Positions 1-5,063 of a DNA stretch of 5,063 nucleotides are shown piece by piece. The stretch comes from an uncultured Bacilli bacterium (lineage in GTDB: Bacteria; Bacillota_I; Bacilli_A; RF39; UBA660). Both the position numbers and the translations under genes were made by a program. The stretch covers positions 1 through 5,063 of the forward strand of contig CANQDB010000098.1 of the NCBI GenBank assembly GCA_947591175.1, in the 5' to 3' direction. Position 1 is the first letter of the stretch. Every line of letters begins with the position of its first letter. The notes beneath the pieces are model-generated. The model was given only the letters and a program-made list of their open reading frames with translations, was not told the origin of the DNA and did no database searches.

Positions 1-1506
1 TATGCCTTCTTTACTTATACTAGACAAGGACAAAAAGAGAATACTTTAACGACTGGTATTATGTACTTTGTCTATGATGAGTTAAGTGAAGACCCAAGTA
101 ATCAAATATCTATTACCAATGCTTTTCCTATAAGTGATAATTTAGGAAAATCACAAGAAGGTGAAGGAGTATTTGAGTTTCAAGTAAGGGCCAAAACACA
201 AGGAGCAGATATTAACTATGAGATTTATTTAACAAAAAATGATCCATCTACTTTACCAAATAAAGTAGTAAGGACATACTTAAGTACAATTGAAGAAAAA
301 GGTGGTCCAGTAGAAAGTGAATCACCAATAAATAATCAATGGACAACACAAGATGTAAACTTATATAGTAAATTATGGAATAGTTCTCTACCTATTTTAA
401 CCGGACCTGCTAAAACATTAGAACAAGCAACAGTACCTGATAGTCCAGAGGAATATGAAAAAACATATAGATATCGTATGTGGCTAGATGAGAATGCTAA
501 TGGAGTAAATAATAAAGGAGAATGGATTTATAGTAACAAGACTTTTTCTGTAAATGTTAACGTTTATGCTTCTAACGAAGAATTACCTGATCCAACTCCA
601 CCAGTCGAAGAAGCAACGTTAAAAGGCGAGAGTTGGTTTTCGACTTCTAGTAGTGGAATAGAAGAGAGTCAAGTAACAAAGATAGAATTTGTACAAAGCA
701 AAATAGAACCTGAAGGAACTATAGAAAGTTGGGATGTATCTTCATCAAATGATGAAAATATCATGGCTTATCTAACACAAAATACTGATGGAGAAGATAC
801 ATATACAGTAACAATTGGAAGTGATGCTGAAACTATTTATATGAATTCTATTTCATATCATATGTTTTATGAATTTTCAAGTTTAAAAGAAATAAAAGGC
901 TTAGAAACACTAGATACATCAGAAGTAACTAATATGTCTAGTATGTTCTTTAGATGTAATGAGTTAATGGACTTAAGTTCAATATCAAATTGGGACACCT
1001 CAAATGTAACTAATATGTCTTCTATGTTCTGGTACTGTAGCCAATTAACCTCGTTAGATTTAAGTGGATGGGACACCTCAAGTGTAACTGATATGAATGG
1101 GATGTTCGCTTCATGTAGCCAATTAATCTCTTTAGATTTAAATGGTTGGGACACATCAAGTGTAACTGATATGCAGAGTATGTTCGCTTCATGTAGCCAA
1201 TTAATCTCTTTAGATTTAAATGGTTGGGACACGTCAAATGTGGAGTATATGGGTGAGAGTATTTCTAGTTTTGATCTTATAAATTCTTATGAACCTAGTT
1301 TAGGAATGTTTGGTGGTTGTAGTAATTTAGAGTCACTTGATTTAAGTAGCTTTGTTTTCAATAATGAAAGATATGGTTATTTATTTGAAGGTAATAAATT
1401 AAATAATATATATGTAAAAGACCAAGCAACTAAGGATTGGTTTATTAAGAATGCTTATTATTTAATGATAGATGACCCTGATAATGTCGTTAAAGTGAAA
1501 GATTAG
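1..1506 (+). CDS. BspA-like leucine-rich-repeat surface protein (DUF285), 5'-partial
   Basis: The frame is open from base 1 to the TAG at 1504-1506, giving 501 codons here; the true start lies left of the window. ATG 61 is only an internal Met. The first visible residues, YAFFTYTRQG, look like the end of an N-terminal signal or membrane segment, so a surface location is inferred. Residues 11-190 form an unidentified, probably beta-rich domain (motifs INYEIYLTK and YRYRMWLDENANG). A Pro/Glu linker follows at about 192-205 (LPDPTPPVEE). The rest is a BspA-type region: an entry segment with WDVSSSNDENIMAYL, then DUF285 repeats with the pattern W-D-T-S-x-V-T-x-M-x-x-M-F-x-x-C-x-x-L. The Asp of the DTS motif falls at residues 305, 332, 358, 384 and 410. 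No LPXTG motif or C-terminal membrane segment is seen. Such repeats occur in adhesins and other surface proteins, but the ligand cannot be predicted. Codon use is more AT-rich than in the synthetase genes, with A/T-ending codons nearly throughout. The family call is firm; the function is unknown. Confidence 0.88.
   Translation, partial: YAFFTYTRQGQKENTLTTGIMYFVYDELSEDPSNQISITNAFPISDNLGKSQEGEGVFEFQVRAKTQGADINYEIYLTKNDPSTLPNKVVRTYLSTIEEKGGPVESESPINNQWTTQDVNLYSKLWNSSLPILTGPAKTLEQATVPDSPEEYEKTYRYRMWLDENANGVNNKGEWIYSNKTFSVNVNVYASNEELPDPTPPVEEATLKGESWFSTSSSGIEESQVTKIEFVQSKIEPEGTIESWDVSSSNDENIMAYLTQNTDGEDTYTVTIGSDAETIYMNSISYHMFYEFSSLKEIKGLETLDTSEVTNMSSMFFRCNELMDLSSISNWDTSNVTNMSSMFWYCSQLTSLDLSGWDTSSVTDMNGMFASCSQLISLDLNGWDTSSVTDMQSMFASCSQLISLDLNGWDTSNVEYMGESISSFDLINSYEPSLGMFGGCSNLESLDLSSFVFNNERYGYLFEGNKLNNIYVKDQATKDWFIKNAYYLMIDDPDNVVKVKD
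913..1245 (+). repeat. In-frame DUF285 repeats, 78-bp (26-residue) period
   Basis: Five successive repeat units are anchored on the DTS motif, whose Asp codons begin at 913, 994, 1072, 1150 and 1228. The first step is 81 bp and the other three are exactly 78 bp. Each unit reads DTS-x-V-T-x-M-x-x-M-F-x-x-C-x-x-L-x-x-L-D-L-x-x-W. The last unit degenerates after DTSNVEYM, although a further MFGGCSNLESLDLSSF element follows at about 1306-1356. Units three and four are nearly identical in DNA, which points to recent tandem duplication or gene conversion inside the coding region. Confidence 0.9.
1102..1232 (+). repeat. Exact 53-bp direct repeat (1102-1154 and 1180-1232)
   Basis: The 53 bases at 1102-1154 recur without a mismatch at 1180-1232, exactly 78 bp downstream. 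Both copies encode MFASCSQLISLDLNGWD. A second exact match of 18 bp (1078-1095 and 1156-1173) lies just upstream in the same register. Identity at synonymous positions means the copies are recent, so copy number may vary between strains by slippage or recombination while keeping the frame. Confidence 0.93.
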
Positions 1507-1593
1507 TAAAAGATTGCTAGTTCATATTTAGTAATGTTGATGATGAAAAAAATTAATGATGAGTAATCTATACAGATGACTAAATTTTAGATT
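1507..1593. other. Short AT-rich spacer, no gene seen
   Basis: This spacer lies between the surface-protein stop codon and the terminator stem. The only forward ATG-initiated frame noticed is about 10 codons (1534-1566), without a ribosome binding site. The segment is rich in GATGA-like and AAAGATT-like near-repeats but shows no clear regulatory structure. It is most simply the 3' untranslated region of the surface-protein mRNA. Confidence 0.6.
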
Positions 1594-1632
1594 GAAAATA
1601 ACAAGAAACATCTTGTCATTTTCTTTTTTTTT
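1594..1632 (+). terminator. Intrinsic terminator of the surface-protein gene
   Basis: GAAAAT (1594-1599) pairs with ATTTTC (1618-1623) and ACAAG (1601-1605) pairs with CTTGT (1612-1616), separated by one A/C mismatch (1600/1617). The loop is 6 nt (1606-1611). Nine consecutive T residues (1624-1632) follow immediately. Stem, loop and T-tract fit a strong rho-independent terminator about 90 bp after the upstream stop codon. Confidence 0.88.
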
Positions 1633-1641
1633 CGGTAGAAT
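1613..1641 (+). promoter_or_regulatory. Sigma-A-type promoter of the hisS-aspS operon
   Basis: The -35 box TTGTCA (1613-1618) is separated by exactly 17 bp from the -10 box TAGAAT (1636-1641); each box matches consensus at five of six positions. Initiation about 7 bases later, near 1648-1650, coincides with the first base pairs of T-box Stem I, which supports the assignment. The -35 box lies inside the 3' arm of the preceding terminator and the spacer contains its T-tract, so the two signals share DNA. Confidence 0.8.
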
Positions 1642-1647
1642 AAAGGT

Positions 1648-1858
1648 ATCTTCTTTGGAAAGAGGAGTAGGAAAATAAAGTTACAAAGAGATTGTCTATC
1701 TGGTGAAAAGACAAAACTGTTATTTTTCGAAAGACACTTTCTTTTAGTAAGAAGCGTGATTAGACCGCGATAAGGCAAAATAAAGCATAAAGTAATTTAT
1801 GAAACAAAGGTGGCACCACGGGGTAACTCGTCCTTTAGAGTAGGTAAGCCACCTTTTT
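1648..1858 (+). promoter_or_regulatory. T-box riboswitch leader of hisS-aspS (tRNA-Asp type)
   Basis: This leader senses uncharged tRNA and controls transcription of the two synthetase genes. Stem I is closed by CTTCTT (1650-1655) with AAGAAG (1749-1754) and continues through GAAAG (1658-1662) with CTTTC (1737-1741). The specifier loop has AGTA (1666-1669) opposite GAA (1729-1731), then A, then the specifier GAC (1733-1735) and A1736. Above it AAAATAA (1672-1678) pairs with TTATTTT (1720-1726). AGAGA (1687-1691) and a TTGTCT/AGACAA stem carrying GGTG (1702-1705) form the distal end. CATAAA/TTTATG with a GTAA loop (1786-1801) fits Stem III. The antiterminator is AAAGG (1806-1810)/CCTTT (1832-1836), bulge TGGCACC (1811-1817), and helix ACGGG/CTCGT with a GTAA loop. 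UGGC would pair with a tRNA 3' end GCCA, meaning discriminator G73, as in tRNA-Asp. Stem II is poorly resolved; a 4-bp CGTG/CGCG hairpin is possible at 1755-1769. Confidence 0.95.
1806..1858 (+). terminator. T-box regulated terminator, exclusive with the antiterminator
   Basis: AAAGGTGGC (1806-1814) is perfectly complementary to GCCACCTTT (1848-1856), giving a 9-bp stem ending in a T-run (1854-1858). The 5' arm is the T-box sequence itself, including the UGGC that would bind the tRNA acceptor end. Forming this stem removes both antiterminator helix A1 and the tRNA-binding bulge, while the small ACGGG/CTCGT hairpin can remain in the loop. Without uncharged tRNA the transcript should end here, before the hisS ribosome binding site. 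Confidence 0.85.
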
Positions 1859-1862
1859 ATAT

Positions 1863-1869
1863 GGAGGGG
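1863..1869 (+). promoter_or_regulatory. hisS ribosome binding site, decides the start
   Basis: GGAGGGG sits six bases before ATG 1876 and is the only strong Shine-Dalgarno sequence in the area. It lies just downstream of the regulated terminator and is not part of its stem. It fixes the HisS start at MITKPKGCHD. The in-frame GTG at 1810 would begin inside the T-box. Confidence 0.9.
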
Positions 1870-1875
1870 AAATTT

Positions 1876-3219
1876 ATGATAACAAAACCAAAGGGATGCC
1901 ATGATATTTATGGAGCTGAAGCCAAGAAATGGCAATATGTAAATCAGTTAATCGATGCTTTGATGGAAAAGTACAACTATCAGTACATTAGAACACCTAT
2001 TTTTGAGTCGACTGATTTATTTCATCGGGGAGTAGGGTCAACTTCTGATATCGTTACAAAGGAAACTTATGATTTCGTCGACCGAGGCGATAGAAAGATG
2101 ACTCTACGTCCTGAAGGAACCGCCGGAGTTGTTCGTAGTTACATCGAAAATAAGATGTATGGAGACGCCACTCAACCGGTAAAACTTTACTATAATGGAA
2201 CGATGTACCGTTATGAGAGACCACAAGCAGGACGTGATAGGGAACTTACCCAGTTTGGTGTCGAAGTTTTGGGAGGAGACGATCCAATAATTGATGCCGA
2301 AGTAATATCGATTCCTGTAAACATTTACAAGATGTTAGGCTTGAAACAAATTAAAGTTAATATCAATTCACTAGGTGATATGGAATCCCGTAAAGCTTAT
2401 CGGGAAGCCTTAATTAAATATTTTGAACCACATATTCATGAGTTATGTGAAGATTGTCAAGAAAGATTACAAAAGAATCCACTTCGTATTTTGGATTGTA
2501 AGGTCGATTGTGATAACGAAATTATCAAAAATGCTCCGACTACTTTAGAATACTTGAATCAAGAAAGTAAGGAACGTTTCGATAAAGTAATCGAATATTT
2601 AGGGGCTTTAGGAATCGAACACGAAGTAAATCCTAAAATTGTAAGAGGTCTCGATTATTATTGTCATACTGTTTTCGAAATCGAAGCGAAAGTCGAAGGC
2701 TTCGGTAGTCAAAACGTCTTAGGTGGAGGCGGTAGGTACGATGGCCTTACTGAAGAACTAGGAGGACCAAAGACACCTGGAATTGGATTTGCTACAGGCT
2801 TAGGTCGCGTTATTCTAGCCCTTGAAAAAGAGGAAATAAAACTTCCTATTAAAGAAGGAATTGATGTCTTTATTCTCTATGTTAATGAAGATGAAAAGTT
2901 AAATGCCATGTACCTAGCCCAAGAATTAAGAATGAATGGTTTCTCCGTTGAGACAGAATATTTAGGCCGTGGCCTTAAAGGACAATTTAAACAAGCTGAT
3001 CGCTTGAAGAGTAAGTATTTATTAATTTTAAATAGTGAAGAATTAAAAGATAATATTGTAACTATTAAAAACAATAAGACAAAGGAAGAAGAGAAGATCG
3101 ACCTCGATTATTTAATCTATTATCTCGACGAACATATCGAAGAAGATGAACCTTTTCATTTAGGCCATGAAGGAGAAGAGGTACACTTAGAAGAAGGTGA
3201 AGACGATGAAGAAGACTAA
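1876..3219 (+). CDS. hisS: Histidyl-tRNA synthetase (HisRS)
   Basis: This cytoplasmic class II enzyme activates histidine with ATP and loads it onto tRNA-His. The product is 447 residues; bacterial HisRS is usually about 420-430. Visible landmarks are the N-terminal KPKGCHDIYG (4-13); TLRPEGTAG (76-84); motif 2 with YRYERPQAGRDRELTQFG (111-128); the His-specific RGLDYYCHTVFE (257-268), with the conserved Arg at 257; GGGRYDGL (284-291); and motif 3 GIGFATGLGR (302-311). An anticodon-binding domain follows at about 328-415. Residues 191-212 contain CEDC and DCKVDC, four Cys in the insertion region. The extra length is a C-terminal tail (about 418-447) with 17 acidic residues and 4 His, unusual for the family. 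Motif 3 has Gly310 where many HisRS have Glu before the Arg. ATG 1876 is chosen from its ribosome binding site and the canonical N-terminus. It is first in the T-box operon and its end overlaps aspS by 14 bases. Confidence 0.97.
   Translation: MITKPKGCHDIYGAEAKKWQYVNQLIDALMEKYNYQYIRTPIFESTDLFHRGVGSTSDIVTKETYDFVDRGDRKMTLRPEGTAGVVRSYIENKMYGDATQPVKLYYNGTMYRYERPQAGRDRELTQFGVEVLGGDDPIIDAEVISIPVNIYKMLGLKQIKVNINSLGDMESRKAYREALIKYFEPHIHELCEDCQERLQKNPLRILDCKVDCDNEIIKNAPTTLEYLNQESKERFDKVIEYLGALGIEHEVNPKIVRGLDYYCHTVFEIEAKVEGFGSQNVLGGGGRYDGLTEELGGPKTPGIGFATGLGRVILALEKEEIKLPIKEGIDVFILYVNEDEKLNAMYLAQELRMNGFSVETEYLGRGLKGQFKQADRLKSKYLLILNSEELKDNIVTIKNNKTKEEEKIDLDYLIYYLDEHIEEDEPFHLGHEGEEVHLEEGEDDEED
3194..3200 (+). 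promoter_or_regulatory. aspS ribosome binding site within the hisS 3' end
   Basis: AAGGTGA lies five bases before ATG 3206 and matches the AAGGAGG consensus except at two positions. It is inside hisS, in codons for the acidic tail, so the two genes are probably translationally coupled. It favours ATG 3206 over the in-frame GTG 3197, which falls inside this Shine-Dalgarno sequence and whose own nearest GAGG (3178-3181) is about 15 bases away. Confidence 0.65.
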
Positions 3220-4954
3220 GAACGGAACTTTTACTAAAAGTAACGTTGGAGAAGAACATACTTTTTATGGTTGGGTGCAAAAGATGCGTAATTTAGGGGG
3301 ACTTATCTTTATTGATTTGCGAGATCGTTCTGGTATTATTCAACTAGTGATTCGTCCGGAGAATGAAAATTATGCTCTTGCCGAAACTGTAAAGAGCGAG
3401 TACGTCTTAGAAGTTACAGGAACTATTGCCGAAAGAGAAAGTATCAATAAGAACATTCCTACTGGTGAAATCGAAGTTTTAGTTAAGAAATTAAAAGTAC
3501 TAAATACTTCCAAAGATATTCCGTTTGAAATTAAAGATGATACGACAGCTTTAGAAGATACTAGATTAAAATACCGTTATCTAGATTTGCGAAGAGATAC
3601 CTTGAAAGACAAACTTGTTCTTAGATCAAAGGTCATGCAAATCGTTCGGAACTACTTAGTTGAAAACGACTTTTTAGAAATCGAAACTCCGATGTTAGGA
3701 AGAAGTACTCCAGAAGGGGCTAGAGACTATTTAGTGCCATCTCGGGTCAACAAAGGTTCTTTCTATGCTTTACCACAATCACCACAACTATATAAACAAC
3801 TTTTGATGATTGCGGGCATGGAACGTTATTTTCAAATTGTTAAATGTTTCCGGGACGAAGATTTAAGGGCCGATAGACAACCAGAGTTTACTCAAATAGA
3901 TATGGAAATGAGTTTTGTCGATACGGAAGATGTTTTAAGTATTGCTGAAGGCATGATTGCGAAGATTTGGAAAGAAGTTAAAGGAGTAGAATTAACTTTA
4001 CCACTTCCTAGAATGACTTGGGATGAAGCCTTTGACCGTTATGGAAGTGATAAACCTGATTTACGATTTGATTTACCTATTCAAGATGTAACTTCAATAT
4101 TCACTAATACCGATTTTCAAGTATTTAAAGGAACAATTGAAAATAAAGGAATTATTAATGCTTTAGTCGTTAAGAACGTCGCTAACGATTATTCTAGAAA
4201 AGAAATCGATAAATTAACGGATTTCGTTAAAACTTACCAAGCTAAAGGACTATGTTGGCTAAAATACCTGGAAGGTACTTTAACAGGAAGTATTGCTAAA
4301 AATTTAAGTGACGCTGAATGTCAGGAATTAATTACGAAGTTATCTTTGGAAGAAAACGATCTAGTCTTTATCGTAGCCGATAATCGAAAAGTCACTAAGA
4401 CTTCTTTAGGCGAATTAAGAAAGAAACTAGGACACGACTTACATTTAATAGATGAATCTAAAGATGCTATTCTTTGGATTACGGATTTTCCACTTTTCGA
4501 GTACAGTGAAACAGAAGGAAGATTCTTAGCTATGCACCATCCGTTTACGGCTCCCAAAGAAGAAAGTATTCCTCTTCTTTTAACGGATAAAGAACATTGT
4601 TACGCCAAAGCCTACGATATTGTCATAAATGGCTATGAAGCAGGAGGCGGAAGTATTCGTATTCATAGTCACGAAGTTCAAGAAAAGATGTTTGAAGCTT
4701 TAGGATTTACTCCTGAAAGTGCTAAAGAACAATTCGGTTTCTTCTTAGAAGCTTTCGATTATGGAGCTCCACCTCATGGTGGTATTGCCTTTGGGTTCGA
4801 TCGCTTAATTATGTTACTTACCAATACCGAAAATATTCGCGATGTAATCGCTTTCCCTAAAACAACAAGTGCTTCAGATTTAATGACTGAAGCACCAAAT
4901 ACAGTCGATGAAAAACAATTAAAAGACTTGGCTATCGAAATAGTTAAGTCTTAA
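3206..4954 (+). CDS. aspS: Aspartyl-tRNA synthetase (AspRS), bacterial type
   Basis: This cytoplasmic class II enzyme activates aspartate and charges tRNA-Asp. It has 582 residues, normal for the long bacterial form. Residues about 15-100 are the OB-fold anticodon-binding domain (GWVQKMRNLGGLIFIDLRDR at 22-41). The catalytic core shows RYLDLRR (124-130), the flipping-loop segment STPEGARDYLVPSR (167-180), QSPQLYKQLLM (191-201), motif 2 FRDEDLRADRQPEFTQID (215-232), MHHPFTAPK (443-451), NGYEAGGGSIRIH (475-487) and motif 3 GGIAFGFDRLIMLLT (525-539) with catalytic Arg533. The bacterial GAD insertion domain occupies about 285-415. The protein ends normally with DVIAFPKTTSASDLMTEAP followed by a short tail. 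ATG 3206 is preferred; GTG 3197 would add three residues. Whether it charges only tRNA-Asp or also tRNA-Asn cannot be told from this window, since no gatCAB or asnS is present to help. It is second in the operon and shares the T-box with hisS, which fits a tRNA-Asp-sensing leader. Confidence 0.97.
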   Translation: MKKTKNGTFTKSNVGEEHTFYGWVQKMRNLGGLIFIDLRDRSGIIQLVIRPENENYALAETVKSEYVLEVTGTIAERESINKNIPTGEIEVLVKKLKVLNTSKDIPFEIKDDTTALEDTRLKYRYLDLRRDTLKDKLVLRSKVMQIVRNYLVENDFLEIETPMLGRSTPEGARDYLVPSRVNKGSFYALPQSPQLYKQLLMIAGMERYFQIVKCFRDEDLRADRQPEFTQIDMEMSFVDTEDVLSIAEGMIAKIWKEVKGVELTLPLPRMTWDEAFDRYGSDKPDLRFDLPIQDVTSIFTNTDFQVFKGTIENKGIINALVVKNVANDYSRKEIDKLTDFVKTYQAKGLCWLKYLEGTLTGSIAKNLSDAECQELITKLSLEENDLVFIVADNRKVTKTSLGELRKKLGHDLHLIDESKDAILWITDFPLFEYSETEGRFLAMHHPFTAPKEESIPLLLTDKEHCYAKAYDIVINGYEAGGGSIRIHSHEVQEKMFEALGFTPESAKEQFGFFLEAFDYGAPPHGGIAFGFDRLIMLLTNTENIRDVIAFPKTTSASDLMTEAPNTVDEKQLKDLAIEIVKS

Positions 4955-4964
4955 AATGCGAACT

Positions 4965-4990
4965 ACACTTGTCAATTTGACAGGTGTTTA
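4965..4990 (+). terminator. Hairpin after aspS, probable operon terminator
   Basis: ACACTTGTCA (4965-4974) pairs with TGACAGGTGT (4978-4987) as ten base pairs, including one G-T wobble, around a 3-nt ATT loop. It begins ten bases after the aspS stop codon. The following T-run is short (TTTAT), so termination may be inefficient or helped by other factors; the position and stable stem still make a terminator the best reading. Confidence 0.65.
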
Positions 4991-5038
4991 TAGATTTACA
5001 CATTAATTTGACCAACGTTTTTGCACATTATTTTAGCC

Positions 5039-5063
5039 AAAAAAGAGAACCCCAAATTACTCT
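5039..5063. terminator. Possible left half of a terminator cut by the window edge
   Basis: The last bases read as an A-tract of six (5039-5044) followed by GAGAACCCC. On the minus strand this is GGGGTTCTC followed by six T, the usual 3' arm and T-tract of an intrinsic terminator. The matching arm would lie beyond the right edge. If present, it would end a minus-strand gene converging on aspS, or act in both directions. No gene is visible in 4991-5063. Confidence 0.35.

Noticed and set aside
867..1237. Minus-strand open frames of 71 and 121 codons opposite the surface gene
   Set aside because: They are repetitive only because they mirror the DUF285 repeats; no ribosome binding site or recognisable protein is seen.
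913..1245. Regular 78-bp repeats as a possible CRISPR array
   Set aside because: The repeats are in frame, tandem with no unique spacers, and encode the DUF285 motif.
1534..1566. Ten-codon open frame after the surface gene
   Set aside because: It is too short, has no ribosome binding site and lies in an untranslated AT-rich spacer.
1810..1875. Extended HisS start at GTG 1810
   Set aside because: It lies inside the T-box antiterminator and terminator stem and would add 22 non-family residues; ATG 1876 has a strong Shine-Dalgarno sequence and the canonical N-terminus.
3197..3205. AspS start at GTG 3197
   Set aside because: The GTG is part of the Shine-Dalgarno sequence for ATG 3206 and has no well-spaced site of its own. 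The difference is three residues, so it is not fully excluded.
1..4954. Mycoplasma-type genetic code (TGA as Trp)
   Set aside because: All tryptophans seen are TGG and no frame contains an internal TGA; despite the AT-rich, Mollicutes-like flavour the standard code is sufficient.
4977..5036. Possible promoters using TTGACA at 4977-4982 or TTGACC at 5008-5013 as a -35 box
   Set aside because: TTGACA is part of the terminator stem and has no good -10 at 16-18 bp. TTGACC is followed only by TATTTT at 15 bp, too weak without seeing a downstream gene.
4998..5038. Imperfect 16-bp direct repeat, 25 bp apart (12 of 16 matches), downstream of aspS
   Set aside because: In such AT-rich sequence the match is too weak to call an operator or attachment site.

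Overview
The window reads as low-GC Firmicutes (Bacilli) DNA. The gene order hisS-aspS behind a T-box leader is typical of that group. The AT-rich surface protein on the left, whose visible sequence begins YAFFTYTRQG and which carries BspA-type repeats, resembles proteins of uncultured gut Bacilli in the RF39/Erysipelotrichales neighbourhood; that placement is inference from memory. The standard genetic code applies: all tryptophans seen are TGG, no reading frame needs TGA, and the three genes stop at TAG, TAA and TAA.

Layout. Positions 1-1506 hold the 3' part of a secreted or membrane-anchored BspA-like leucine-rich-repeat protein (DUF285 repeats), cut by the left edge. It is followed by a short spacer and a strong intrinsic terminator (1594-1632). 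A sigma-A-type promoter overlaps that terminator: its -35 box lies in the terminator's 3' arm. It launches a class I-type T-box leader (about 1648-1858) whose Stem I, specifier loop, Stem III, antiterminator and competing terminator can all be drawn from the sequence. Next come hisS (1876-3219) and aspS (3206-4954), overlapping by 14 bases, then an imperfect terminator hairpin (4965-4990). The final bases (about 5039-5063) look like one half of another terminator continuing beyond the window.

How it works together. HisRS and AspRS charge tRNA-His and tRNA-Asp for translation. One tRNA-sensing leader controls both. Its specifier is GAC (Asp), overlapping a CAC (His) register in GACAC. The antiterminator bulge UGGC matches the G73 discriminator of tRNA-Asp and not the C73 of bacterial tRNA-His, so uncharged tRNA-Asp is the likely main signal. 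The surface protein is a separate transcription unit with different codon habits.

I found no mobile element, CRISPR array, tRNA or unknown defence-type system. The points most worth a second look are the T-box details, the near-identical 78-bp repeats in the surface gene, the acidic/histidine-rich tail of HisS, and the enrichment of TCGA at codon junctions in the synthetase genes.
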